From contig NZ_BCNM01000011.1 in the NCBI RefSeq assembly GCF_001514495.1, positions 1 to 64,000 on the forward strand: a stretch of DNA of 64,000 nucleotides. The letters run 5' to 3'. Positions 42,930 through 51,595 of this stretch are shown piece after piece. This DNA is from Paenibacillus pabuli NBRC 13638. GTDB taxonomy: Bacteria > Bacillota > Bacilli > Paenibacillales > Paenibacillaceae. Under the pieces are notes generated by a model, which was given only the letters and a program-made list of their open reading frames with translations, did no database searches and had not been told where the DNA came from. The translations under genes were made by a program, and so were the position numbers. Numbering within the stretch: the first letter of the stretch is position 1; each line of letters begins with the position of its first letter.

Positions 42930-44819
42930 ATGAAGGCGGATTTGCGCAGTGTAATGCAGGAACGGGTTCTCATTGGGGATGGGGCGATGGGAACCTTCCT
43001 GTATCAGATGGGATTCCCGGTAGGGATTTCATATGAAGAGTTAAACTTGATTTCACCAGAAGTGGTGGCAGATGTACATCGTCGTTATCGCGATGCGGGT
43101 ACGGAAATTCACGAAACCAATACGTATTCTGCCAATTACGATAAGCTGTCCAAGTTCGGTCTGGAATCCAAGGTCGAGGATGTCAATCGTGCCGGTGTCC
43201 GAATCGCCAAAGAAGTCGCTGGAGCAAATGGTTATGTTCTCGGCGCAGTTGGCTCTATCCGTGGAGGAAAGCGGACGAACGTATCAACGAGTGAATTGAA
43301 GCGTTTCTATCAGCAACAGATTTTTGCACTGCTGGATGAAGGAGTGGACGGCATTCTGCTCGAAACCTTCTATGATATCGAGGAAATGGATATCGCCCTT
43401 TTGCAGGCGCGCAAGCTAAGTGATTTGCCGGTCATTGGACAGTTCGCTGTTGAGGATGTTGGGCATACACTGGATGGGTATACGATGCCTGAGGCCTTCC
43501 GAATCATGCGTGAGCAAGGGGCTGACGTCATCGGTTTCAACTGTCGTTCTGGTCCAAACGGAATTATGCGGGCGATGGAAACGGTGTCGGGTCGTATCGG
43601 TATTCCCATGTCTGTCTATCCGAATGCGGGGGCAGCGGACTATGTAGATGGTCAGTTCCGTTATGGGGCGTCACCGGAATACTTCGGGCAGACCGCAGTG
43701 CAATTTGCTGATCTGGGCGCGCGTATTATCGGGGGCTGCTGTGGTACGACACCAGACCATATCACGGCCATTGCCCAGGCTCTTGCGGAATATACACCTG
43801 CTCCTATACTGGAACCTGATCCATCCGAGTCCAAACCTCGTATTATCCTGCATGAGAATGTAGATGAACGTTCCGGACGAGGTGGACAGCCGACGATTGT
43901 GGATCTGGTCAAACAGCGCCATACGGTCATCGTCGAACTTGACCCGCCGCGTGATCTCGATATAGCGAAGTTCATGAAAGGGGCCGAGACACTGAAAGCA
44001 GCTGGTGCTGATGCGCTAACGTTGGCTGACAATTCTCTTGCGGTTACCCGGATGAGCAATATGGCTCTCGGTCATCTTGTTCAGGATCGCACAGGATTGC
44101 GTCCGCTGGTACATATTGCCTGCCGTGACCGGAATCTGATCGGGACACAGTCACACATGATGGGATTTGACGCGCTAGGCATTAACCATGTACTGGCTGT
44201 AACTGGTGACCCTGCACGATTTGGCGACTTGCCTGGATCAAGCTCGGTATATGATCTGACTTCTTTTGAAATTATACGTATGATTAAGCAGTTGAACGAC
44301 GGTGTGTCCTTCTCCGGTAAACCGCTCAAGCAGAAGGCCGGATTTGTTATTGGTGCCGCATTTAACCCAAATGTGAAATATCTGGATAAAGCTGTACAGC
44401 GGCTGGAGAAAAAGATTGCTTCCGGAGCCGACTATATTATGACGCAACCGGTGTACGATCCTGAATTAATTGTAGCCATGCATGAGGCGACCAAGCACTT
44501 GGATGTGCCCATTTTTGTGGGAGTTATGCCACTTGCCAGCGGTCGAAACGCAGAGTACCTGCATAATGAGGTTCCGGGTATTCAGCTGTCGGATGAAGTG
44601 CGTTCCCGGATGGCAGGTCTTGAAGGCGAAGAAGGCCGGGCCATGGGTGTGAAGATTGCCAAAGAGCTTCTGGATGTAGCTACGGAATATTTCAAAGGAA
44701 TCTATTTAATGACTCCGTTCATGTTCTATAGTATGACGGCCGAACTGACCCAATATGTCTGGGAGAAATCAGAGCATCAATGTCCTACTTGTTTCAACCC
44801 TAATAATCAATTACAATAG
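42930..44819 (+). CDS. yitJ: Bifunctional homocysteine S-methyltransferase / methylenetetrahydrofolate reductase
   Basis: A fusion enzyme of 629 residues. The N-terminal half (about 1-300) is a homocysteine S-methyltransferase: GDGAMGTFLYQMG, HETNTYSANYDKL, GFNCRSGP and GGCCGTTPDHI supply the zinc cysteines. The C-terminal half (about 310-610) is a methylenetetrahydrofolate reductase (IVELDPPRDLD, ALTLADNSLAVTR and the ITQPVYDP-like TQPVYDPEL site). The last residues hold CPTC of unknown use. I start at ATG 42930, after a G-rich ribosome-binding site; ATG 42903 has none. B. subtilis yitJ has the same fusion and an S-box leader; none is visible in the 135 bases here. yloC starts 19 bases after the stop. 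Confidence 0.92.
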   Translation: MKADLRSVMQERVLIGDGAMGTFLYQMGFPVGISYEELNLISPEVVADVHRRYRDAGTEIHETNTYSANYDKLSKFGLESKVEDVNRAGVRIAKEVAGANGYVLGAVGSIRGGKRTNVSTSELKRFYQQQIFALLDEGVDGILLETFYDIEEMDIALLQARKLSDLPVIGQFAVEDVGHTLDGYTMPEAFRIMREQGADVIGFNCRSGPNGIMRAMETVSGRIGIPMSVYPNAGAADYVDGQFRYGASPEYFGQTAVQFADLGARIIGGCCGTTPDHITAIAQALAEYTPAPILEPDPSESKPRIILHENVDERSGRGGQPTIVDLVKQRHTVIVELDPPRDLDIAKFMKGAETLKAAGADALTLADNSLAVTRMSNMALGHLVQDRTGLRPLVHIACRDRNLIGTQSHMMGFDALGINHVLAVTGDPARFGDLPGSSSVYDLTSFEIIRMIKQLNDGVSFSGKPLKQKAGFVIGAAFNPNVKYLDKAVQRLEKKIASGADYIMTQPVYDPELIVAMHEATKHLDVPIFVGVMPLASGRNAEYLHNEVPGIQLSDEVRSRMAGLEGEEGRAMGVKIAKELLDVATEYFKGIYLMTPFMFYSMTAELTQYVWEKSEHQCPTCFNPNNQLQ

Positions 44820-44838
44820 TGTAACGGATGTGATGCCG

Positions 44839-45738
44839 ATGTCATTCAGTATGACCGGATACGGTCAATCCGCCTTTCATTTTGGAGGCTATAAGGTACA
44901 GTTGGAAATCAAGTCTGTTAATCATCGTTATTGCGAAGTGATGATGCGTCTCCCGAGAGAGTGGACGTGTTATGAAGACGGATTGAGGAAAAAGGTACAG
45001 AGCCGATTAAAACGTGGGCGGATTGATGTTTATGTGATGAAAGAAAAAGATGAAGACCAGGCTCTTCCCGCTGTTCTGAATGAGCAGGCGGTCAGGGCCT
45101 ATCTTCAGGCCGCAGAGCAATTGGAAAGCCGCTATGGCTTGCAGGGCAGACCGAGTATTATGGATATGCTGGCACTTCCAGAAGTCATGGTACATTCGGA
45201 TGGGACAAGTTCGATTCCGGAAGAACAGAAAGACGAATGGGAGCGTGTCCTGCAGCAGGGGTTGGAAGAGGCTTTGTCCAGTCTGGAGCAGATGCGCGCT
45301 CGCGAGGGTCTTCATCTCGCCAGTGATCTGGAGCGACGAGTCAGTCGTCTGGAATCACTGCATACCGAGATGCTTGCTCTTGCGCCGACTGTGGTGAGCG
45401 ATCATCGCAACAAGTTAAGACAAAGGCTTACGGAAATGCAGGAAGAAGGCTCTTTCCCTTTTGACGAGCATAAATTAGGTATGGAAATTGCTATGTTTGC
45501 CGATCGTTCTGACATAGAGGAAGAGCTTACGCGTCTACTGAGTCACTTTGGACAGAGCAGGGAGCTGCTGAAGAGTGATGAGCCAGTAGGCCGCAAGTTG
45601 GACTTTCTTATTCAGGAGATGAATAGGGAAGTTAATACGATTGGATCAAAAGCCAACCATTTGGCTCTGGTGAACCGTGTTGTCGAGATGAAGGCGGAAC
45701 TGGAGAAGATTCGTGAGCAAGCGGCGAATATCGAATGA
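44839..45738 (+). CDS. yloC: YicC/YloC family endoribonuclease-like protein
   Basis: A 299-residue protein of the YicC family. In E. coli the YicC protein promotes decay of certain small RNAs, and family members are described as endoribonucleases. The N-terminal SFSMTGYGQS is diagnostic; the KSVNHRYCEVMMRLP segment and the C-terminal GRKLDFLIQEMNREVNTIGSK block (about 250-270) are the conserved cores. The start ATG 44839 has GGATGTG upstream; the longer frame from 44755 runs inside yitJ. It begins the yloC-remA-gmk-rpoZ block seen in B. subtilis and is spaced for co-transcription with yitJ. Confidence 0.93.
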   Translation: MSFSMTGYGQSAFHFGGYKVQLEIKSVNHRYCEVMMRLPREWTCYEDGLRKKVQSRLKRGRIDVYVMKEKDEDQALPAVLNEQAVRAYLQAAEQLESRYGLQGRPSIMDMLALPEVMVHSDGTSSIPEEQKDEWERVLQQGLEEALSSLEQMRAREGLHLASDLERRVSRLESLHTEMLALAPTVVSDHRNKLRQRLTEMQEEGSFPFDEHKLGMEIAMFADRSDIEEELTRLLSHFGQSRELLKSDEPVGRKLDFLIQEMNREVNTIGSKANHLALVNRVVEMKAELEKIREQAANIE

Positions 45739-45788
45739 ACGGTCATTTTCGGCAAAAGAGTCGCATGTATAGGGGGAAGAACCTGATT

Positions 45789-46049
45789 ATGGCAATCAAA
45801 CTCATTAACATTGGATTCGGTAACATCGTATCGGCGAACCGGATTATATCCATCGTGAGTCCGGAATCGGCGCCGATCAAGAGAATTATACAAGAGGCAA
45901 GAGATCGTCATATGCTGATAGACGCAACGTACGGAAGACGTACTCGTGCCGTTATTATTACGGATAGCGATCATGTCATTCTGTCTGCGGTACAGCCAGA
46001 GACGGTCGCCCATCGTCTTTCTTCGAAAGATGATGATAACGACGAATAA
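45789..46049 (+). CDS. remA: Extracellular matrix regulator RemA
   Basis: Small DNA-binding protein (86 residues) that activates matrix and osmoprotection genes in B. subtilis. The sequence (IKLINIGFGNIVSANRII, SPESAPIKR and ARDRHMLIDATYGRRTRAV) is close to the B. subtilis protein. ATG 45789 is about 13 bases after AGGGGGA; the longer frame from 45735 lacks such a site. It lies between yloC and gmk with short gaps (50 and 13 bases), so it is very likely part of the same transcript. A Lys/Asp-rich tail closes the protein. Confidence 0.94.
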   Translation: MAIKLINIGFGNIVSANRIISIVSPESAPIKRIIQEARDRHMLIDATYGRRTRAVIITDSDHVILSAVQPETVAHRLSSKDDDNDE

Positions 46050-46062
46050 AATGGAGTGTAAT

Positions 46063-46635
46063 ATGTCTAAAGGATTACTGGTTGTGTTGTCCGGCCCATC
46101 TGGGGTCGGGAAGGGTACAGTATGCAGCGCTTTGCGCAAACGGGTGCCGGAATTGATTTATTCTGTATCGGCAACGACTCGTCAGCCTCGTCTGGGAGAG
46201 GAACATGGCGTCAACTATTTCTTCAGAAGCCATGAAGAATTTCTGAACATGATTGCTGAAGATCAATTGTTGGAACATGCAGAATATGTAGGGAACTATT
46301 ACGGAACACCGCGTGATTTTGTGGAGAAAACGATTAATGAAGGCCGGGACATCATTCTTGAGATTGAAGTTCAAGGCGCATTGAAAGTGAAAGAGAAGTT
46401 CCCTGAAGGGATCTTTGTATTTCTGCTGCCTCCTTCATTGGACGAGCTTAAAGATCGCATTCAGGGCCGTGGTACGGAAAGTCAGGCGACGATTGATCAC
46501 CGGATGTCCGTCGCGGTAGATGAGATCAGTCTGCTGGAGCAGTACGATTACGCTGTCGTTAATGACGAAATTGATTTGGCGTGTAAACGAATAGAAAGCA
46601 TCATTATCGCCGAACATTGTAAGATCAATAAATAA
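46063..46635 (+). CDS. gmk: Guanylate kinase
   Basis: Phosphorylates GMP to GDP with ATP, 190 residues, cytosolic. Walker A LSGPSGVGKGT is at about 9-19; the GMP-binding region has SATTRQPRLGE and GVNYFF; and DIILEIEVQGA is the family signature. The lid has HRMS (Arg). ATG 46063 is the first in-frame ATG after a TGGAGTG site; the longer frame from 45946 lies inside remA. The gene is in the gmk-rpoZ pair found across Bacillota, but here 154 structured bases separate the two. Confidence 0.96.
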   Translation: MSKGLLVVLSGPSGVGKGTVCSALRKRVPELIYSVSATTRQPRLGEEHGVNYFFRSHEEFLNMIAEDQLLEHAEYVGNYYGTPRDFVEKTINEGRDIILEIEVQGALKVKEKFPEGIFVFLLPPSLDELKDRIQGRGTESQATIDHRMSVAVDEISLLEQYDYAVVNDEIDLACKRIESIIIAEHCKINK

Positions 46636-46665
46636 TCCATTTCCGCTAAGGATTGCGATAATCAG

Positions 46666-46742
46666 TGGAGCTGCTGTCATAGGATATAGGTAGAGCAGCT
46701 CCAGTCTGGTTAACGTGGTCAGACGGTTCATCATGATCCGTC
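46666..46742 (+). other. Three consecutive hairpins between gmk and rpoZ
   Basis: Hairpin 1: TGGAGCTGCT/AGCAGCTCCA (46666-46675 with 46694-46703, 10 pairs). Hairpin 2: GTCTG/CAGAC (46704-46708 with 46720-46724). Hairpin 3: GACGG/CCGTC (46722-46726 with 46738-46742). Hairpins 2 and 3 share bases 46722-46724 and so exclude each other. None has a T-run, so these are not ordinary terminators. Confidence 0.45.
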
Positions 46743-46789
46743 AGGTGGTGCATTGCGATTATACTAATGCAAAGAGGTGTTTTGTAAAT

Positions 46790-47005
46790 ATGCTGTATCC
46801 TTCTATTGATGAAATGATGAACAAAGTTGACAGCAAGTATTCGCTTGTTGTTGCCGCTTCCCGCCGGGCCAGACAGCTTCGTGAAGGTGAGAAAACGGAT
46901 TTGAGAAATGCCAGATCCCATAAACAGGTTGGCGTTGCACTCGAAGAAATTTATGGTGATCTGCTCGTTGTCATCAAAGGACAGGACGAAGAGGAAGAAG
47001 AGTAA
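46790..47005 (+). CDS. rpoZ: DNA-directed RNA polymerase subunit omega
   Basis: Small RNA polymerase assembly subunit, 71 residues. MLYPSIDEMMNKVDSKYSLV and ASRRARQLREGE are the conserved N-terminal helix that wraps the beta-prime subunit; SHKQVGVALEEIY follows, and the tail is a run of acidic residues (DEEEEE). ATG 46790 lies about eight bases after AGAGGTG; the longer open frame from 46715 starts amid the hairpins. It is followed by a terminator-type hairpin before coaBC. Confidence 0.95.
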   Translation: MLYPSIDEMMNKVDSKYSLVVAASRRARQLREGEKTDLRNARSHKQVGVALEEIYGDLLVVIKGQDEEEEE

Positions 47006-47056
47006 GCCGCTAGCGGCACTCTTCAACTGCATAACGGCGCAAGCCGGATTTATTTG

Positions 47057-47081
47057 ACAACCGCGAGGTTGTTATTTTTTT
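47057..47081 (+). terminator. Terminator after rpoZ
   Basis: ACAACC-GCGA-GGTTGT with a following T-rich run (TATTTTTTT). Confidence 0.7.
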
Positions 47082-47094
47082 CTCTATTCATCCT

Positions 47095-47100
47095 TATAAT
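47095..47100 (+). promoter_or_regulatory. Possible -10 element for coaBC-priA
   Basis: A perfect TATAAT 25 bases before the coaBC start, after the rpoZ terminator; the -35 region (TTATTT, 18 bases upstream) is poor. Confidence 0.35.
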
Positions 47101-47124
47101 GTCATATATATCGGGGGAATAACC

Positions 47125-48360
47125 ATGTTGAACGGTAAAAAAATCGTACTTGGGGTGACTGGCGGCATAGCCGCATACAAGGCGGCGACATTGTGCAGCA
47201 GGCTGGTGCAAAAAGGGGCGGATGTCCATGTCATCATGACGGATTCCGCGAAACAGTTTATTACCGAATTAACGCTTCAAACTTTGACCCGAAATGTGGT
47301 ATATAGTGATACATTTGATGAGCGGGAGCCTTCCGTTGTCTCTCATATTCATCTGGCGGATATGGCCGATCTGGTATTGGTTGCTCCGGCAACAGCCAAT
47401 GTTATTGCCAAAATGGCGCATGGCATGGCCGATGATATGCTCACAACGACCTTGCTTGCAACGACGGCTCCCGTGATGATCGCTCCGGCGATGAATGTAC
47501 ATATGTATGATCATCCGGCCGTTCAGCACAACATGTGTCTGCTCACCGAACGGGGAACCATGATGATTGAGCCGGGGGAAGGGCAGCTGGCTTGCGGGTA
47601 TGTTGGTAAAGGGCGTCTGGAAGAGCCGGAGACCATTGTCGATGTGGTCGAACGCTTCTTTGAACAACAGGAGTCAGCGAAACGGGAACGTCATGAACAA
47701 AATTCTTTGTTAAGTGGGAAGAAGGTTGTGGTCACTGCAGGAGGTACCATAGAACGCATTGATCCGGTGAGATATATAACCAACGATTCCTCTGGAAAAA
47801 TGGGTTTTGCCATTGCAGCGGCAGCGCGTGATCTGGGGGCAGATGTAACCTTAGTTATGGGGAATACCCAGGTTCAGCCACCAGCCGATGTACATGTGAT
47901 CCCGGTGCAGTCAGCGCAGGATATGTATGATGCGGTAGCAGGTGAGTGGGATGATGCAGATATCGTGGTTAAGGCCGCAGCTGTTGCGGATTATCGTCCC
48001 AAGGAAGTGTACACGGAGAAAATCAAGAAGAAAGGCGATACATTATCGCTTGAACTTATTAAAAATATAGATATTCTTGAAACGCTGGGCAAGCTGAAGA
48101 GCCATCAATTTTTGATTGGTTTTGCTGCGGAGACAAATTCATTAGAAATGTATGCACGTGAGAAACTGGAACGGAAAAACTGTGATCTGATCGTAGCCAA
48201 TGATGTCACCCGTGCGGGTGCCGGATTTGGAACAGATACCAACGCGGTGCACATTTATGATCGTGAAGGGTTGGTGGAAGAGCTTCAGGTGGTGGCGAAG
48301 GAAGAGGTCGCCCGCCGGTTGCTTTCGATTGCGGCGGAGCGCATTGCCGGGAGGAATTAG
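47125..48360 (+). CDS. coaBC: Bifunctional phosphopantothenoylcysteine decarboxylase / synthetase
   Basis: Two steps of coenzyme A synthesis in one 411-residue protein. The N-terminal flavoprotein CoaC domain (about 1-180) shows VLGVTGGIAAYKA, LAPATANVIAKMA, PAMNVHMYDHPA, and the cysteine flap GQLACGYVGKGRL. The C-terminal CoaB domain (about 195-411) has VVTAGGTIERIDPVR, NDSSGKMGFAIA and KAAAVADYRPKE. A ribosome-binding site rich in G precedes ATG 47125. priA starts one base after the stop codon, a very tight coupling that also occurs in relatives. Confidence 0.96.
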   Translation: MLNGKKIVLGVTGGIAAYKAATLCSRLVQKGADVHVIMTDSAKQFITELTLQTLTRNVVYSDTFDEREPSVVSHIHLADMADLVLVAPATANVIAKMAHGMADDMLTTTLLATTAPVMIAPAMNVHMYDHPAVQHNMCLLTERGTMMIEPGEGQLACGYVGKGRLEEPETIVDVVERFFEQQESAKRERHEQNSLLSGKKVVVTAGGTIERIDPVRYITNDSSGKMGFAIAAAARDLGADVTLVMGNTQVQPPADVHVIPVQSAQDMYDAVAGEWDDADIVVKAAAVADYRPKEVYTEKIKKKGDTLSLELIKNIDILETLGKLKSHQFLIGFAAETNSLEMYAREKLERKNCDLIVANDVTRAGAGFGTDTNAVHIYDREGLVEELQVVAKEEVARRLLSIAAERIAGRN

Positions 48361-48361
48361 T

Positions 48362-50911
48362 ATGGAAATCGCCAAGGTCATTGTCGATGTTCCTGTGAAG
48401 CAGACGGATCGGCCTTTTGACTATCTGGTGCCGGAATCCATGCGTGAATGGATTGAGATTGGCAGCAGGGTAGGTGTACCTTTTGGTCATCGGACGGTAC
48501 AAGGTTTCGTCGTTGATCTGGTGCCTCGCACGGGCACGGAGTCTTTCAAACTCAAGCCGATTCAGGAACTGTTGGATATCGTTCCACCGTTATCTGAAGA
48601 TTTGGTTGAATTGGCCGAATGGATGAGTGAACGTTATGCCAGCAACCGCATTTTGTCTTTACAAGTCATGGTACCGACTGCACTGAAAGGGAAAGCAGAG
48701 CGTTATATCTCACTTGGAGATGCCCTCGACGGACAAACGGCAGGTTCGGAGACCGGTGAAGAGGTTCTATTTGTATGGGGAGAGGAATCGACGACAGAGA
48801 AAGTGCAGCAGGACATTATTCGTTTTGTGAAGAGTCGCGGACAGGTCCCACTGCAACAACTCAGTCGGAAGTATCCCAATCATGCGATGCTGATCAAGAA
48901 GCTGTTGCTAAGCGGTGTGTTACTGGAGAGCCAGGCGATTAAGGACAAGCTGAATAAAAAAACGATGAAGTCCATTAATCTGGCTGTGGATGTGGCAGCT
49001 GCGGAAGAGGCATTGGCTTCGTTCCCGGCAAAGGCGCAACGGCAGAAGGAAGTTTTGGCTTTTATGCTGGAAATGAAAGAACTGCTGCCGATGGCAATGA
49101 AAGCATTGTTGTCCACCCTTCAGGTATCAGCGGCTACAGTCAAAGGGCTTGAGGAGAAAGGGTTGGTTGTGACGGAGGACGTCGAAGTCTTTCGTGACCC
49201 TTATCAGGGCCGTACGTTTCGTGCGACCGAGCCATTGAAACTGACCGACGAGCAGCAGCATGTCTATAACCATATTAATGGTCGATTACAGGAAAGGCGC
49301 CACGGCGTCTTTTTGCTTCATGGTGTAACAGGCAGCGGCAAGACGGAAGTATACCTCCAGACCATTCAGCGCTGTATTGAACAGGATCGGCAGGCCATTG
49401 TGCTTGTACCCGAGATTGCATTGACACCGCAGATGGTTGAGCGTTTTAAAGGACGTTTTGGTGATCAGGTTGCCGTAATGCACAGTCGTCTGTCTGGTGG
49501 AGAGCGTTATGATGAGTGGCGTAAAATTCGGGAAGGTCAGGTGAAGGTTGCCATTGGCGCCCGTTCTGCAGTCTTTGCTCCATTTAGTCGTCTGGGTCTG
49601 ATCATTATGGATGAGGAGCATGAGACATCATATAAACAGGAAGAAACCCCGAAATATCATGCCCGTGATGTAGCGGTAAAAAGAGCCCAGCAGCATCAGG
49701 CAGTCGTTGTCCTGGGTTCAGCAACACCTTCATTGGAAAGTTACTATGCTGCCCGTTCGCAGAGCAATGATGATTTTGCACCACTGTTGTTGGAAATGCC
49801 TACCCGTGCATTGGGCAATAAGCTGCCGGAGGTACGGATTGTTGATATGCGTGAAGAGCTGAAGGATGGAAATCGCTCGATGTTCAGCCGTGCCTTGCAC
49901 AAAGGGCTGGAAGAACGGCTGGAACGCGGGGAACAGACTGTGCTTCTGCTGAATCGACGCGGCTATTCCACCTTTGTCATGTGTCGCAGTTGTGGATACG
50001 TCGCAGGCTGTCCCGAGTGTGATATTTCATTAACCTATCATCAGCGCTCCAACAATCTTCGTTGTCATTATTGCGGATATGCGGAAGCAGCGCCCGAAGT
50101 GTGCCCGGATTGCGGCAGCGAGCATATTCGATATTTCGGTACAGGTACACAGCGGGTAGAGGAAGAGTTGGCGAAGCTGTTCCCGGGTATTCGCGTCATT
50201 CGGATGGATGTGGATACGACCAGTGAAAAAGGATCACATGAGAAACTGCTGAAGCAATTTCGTGAGAAAAAGGCGGACGTATTGCTCGGCACCCAGATGG
50301 TTGCCAAAGGGCTTGATTTTCCAGATGTCACCCTGGTTGGTGTCATTACAGCAGACTCGGCACTCAATTTGCCAGATTTCCGGGCAGCCGAAAAAACATT
50401 TCAACTCCTTACACAGGTAGCGGGCCGTGCAGGCCGGCATCAACTTCCGGGTGAGGTCTTTGTTCAGTCCTATACCCCAGAGCATTATTCGATTGGGCAT
50501 GCGAGCCAGCATGACTATGTTTCGTTTGTCCGTGAGGAACTGCTGCATCGGCGTAATCTGCAGTATCCGCCGTACTGTCGCCTGATTTTGGTGACCTTCT
50601 CGCATGAGCAGCTTCCGGTATTGATACGGTTAGCCGAAAACTATACACGAATACTGAAGGAAAAGGCTAATGCTGCCGGATGGCTGGGCAGTCTTGATCG
50701 TTTCAGCAATGAAGCCTTTGATGTGCTTGGACCGGTAGCATCGCCTATTCCTCGGATCAAGAATAGATACCGATTCCAATGTATGATAAAATGGCGGGGG
50801 GATGTCGACGCCATCGGCCTGGCGCTTGCGACGGCCCGGCGCATGGACGACGATGTTCAGGCGCAGAAGCTGCAAATTAGTCTGGATGTAGACCCGCAAA
50901 TGTTAATGTGA
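48362..50911 (+). CDS. priA: Primosomal helicase PriA
   Basis: Replication-restart DNA helicase, 849 residues. The N-terminal 3'-DNA-binding domain (about 1-105, MEIAKVIVDVPVKQTDRPFDY) is followed by a winged-helix region, then the helicase with Walker A LHGVTGSGKTEVY (about residue 320), DEEHETSYK (DEEH box) and GSATPSLESY. The cysteine module (CRSCGY, CPECD, CHYCGY, CPDCG; about 540-585) holds two zinc ions, and QVAGRAGR is motif VI. ATG 48362 is one base after the coaBC stop and has GGGAGG upstream. A 183-base gap without a recognisable gene separates it from def. Confidence 0.96.
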   Translation: MEIAKVIVDVPVKQTDRPFDYLVPESMREWIEIGSRVGVPFGHRTVQGFVVDLVPRTGTESFKLKPIQELLDIVPPLSEDLVELAEWMSERYASNRILSLQVMVPTALKGKAERYISLGDALDGQTAGSETGEEVLFVWGEESTTEKVQQDIIRFVKSRGQVPLQQLSRKYPNHAMLIKKLLLSGVLLESQAIKDKLNKKTMKSINLAVDVAAAEEALASFPAKAQRQKEVLAFMLEMKELLPMAMKALLSTLQVSAATVKGLEEKGLVVTEDVEVFRDPYQGRTFRATEPLKLTDEQQHVYNHINGRLQERRHGVFLLHGVTGSGKTEVYLQTIQRCIEQDRQAIVLVPEIALTPQMVERFKGRFGDQVAVMHSRLSGGERYDEWRKIREGQVKVAIGARSAVFAPFSRLGLIIMDEEHETSYKQEETPKYHARDVAVKRAQQHQAVVVLGSATPSLESYYAARSQSNDDFAPLLLEMPTRALGNKLPEVRIVDMREELKDGNRSMFSRALHKGLEERLERGEQTVLLLNRRGYSTFVMCRSCGYVAGCPECDISLTYHQRSNNLRCHYCGYAEAAPEVCPDCGSEHIRYFGTGTQRVEEELAKLFPGIRVIRMDVDTTSEKGSHEKLLKQFREKKADVLLGTQMVAKGLDFPDVTLVGVITADSALNLPDFRAAEKTFQLLTQVAGRAGRHQLPGEVFVQSYTPEHYSIGHASQHDYVSFVREELLHRRNLQYPPYCRLILVTFSHEQLPVLIRLAENYTRILKEKANAAGWLGSLDRFSNEAFDVLGPVASPIPRIKNRYRFQCMIKWRGDVDAIGLALATARRMDDDVQAQKLQISLDVDPQMLM

Positions 50912-51094
50912 GCATTTGTAGTAAAATGCGGATGTAAACAAGCGGTATAAACATAGATTAAAAACAACATGAATGATGGCTCAATTCTTTAAAAAAACAG
51001 TTTTGATACCTGCTACATAGCAGAAATGCTGTACTCTTTTGAAATGAGCCTGATGTGCAGAAATTATGATGAGGATTAGGAAGGTGCTTACAAC

Positions 51095-51583
51095 ATGTCG
51101 ATTCGTATTATCGTGAAAGAACCGGATGAGGTACTACACAAAAGAGCTAAAGAAGTAACTAAAGTTACACCCAATGTACAGAAACTGCTGGATGATATGG
51201 CAGATACGATGTATGACGCAGAAGGCGTAGGTCTGGCTGCACCACAGGTTGGTATTTTGAAACGCCTGATTGTGATCGATTGTGGAGATGAGCAGGGCTT
51301 GATCAAGATGATCAATCCGGAGATAATTTCGAGCGAGGGAGAGCAATTTGGACCCGAAGGCTGCTTGAGTATTCCTGGCATTAATGGTGATGTGCGTCGT
51401 TTTGAGACGGTTACCGTCAAAGGGCTGGACCGTGAAGGCAAGGAACTGATTATAACGGGCAGCGGGTTGTTGTCACGCGCATTCCAGCATGAAATTGACC
51501 ATTTGGATGGCGTACTCTTTACGGATATTGCTGAAAAGGTGTACGAAATTGCAGCCGATCAAACCGGGCCGCGTCGTAACTAA
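51095..51583 (+). CDS. def: Peptide deformylase
   Basis: Removes the formyl group from the N-terminal methionine of nascent proteins. 162 residues. Three family motifs are intact: GVGLAAPQVG, EGCLSIPG (metal-binding Cys) and QHEIDHLDG (HExxH metal-binding). AGGAAGGTGC precedes ATG 51095. fmt follows 12 bases after the stop, so the formylation-deformylation pair is coupled, as in B. subtilis. Confidence 0.96.
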   Translation: MSIRIIVKEPDEVLHKRAKEVTKVTPNVQKLLDDMADTMYDAEGVGLAAPQVGILKRLIVIDCGDEQGLIKMINPEIISSEGEQFGPEGCLSIPGINGDVRRFETVTVKGLDREGKELIITGSGLLSRAFQHEIDHLDGVLFTDIAEKVYEIAADQTGPRRN

Positions 51584-51595
51584 GGAGTGATTGAT

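Noticed and set aside
42796..42930. SAM (S-box) riboswitch ahead of yitJ
   Set aside because: The region is only 135 bases after the dapF terminator and shows none of the nested stems and terminator expected of an S-box.
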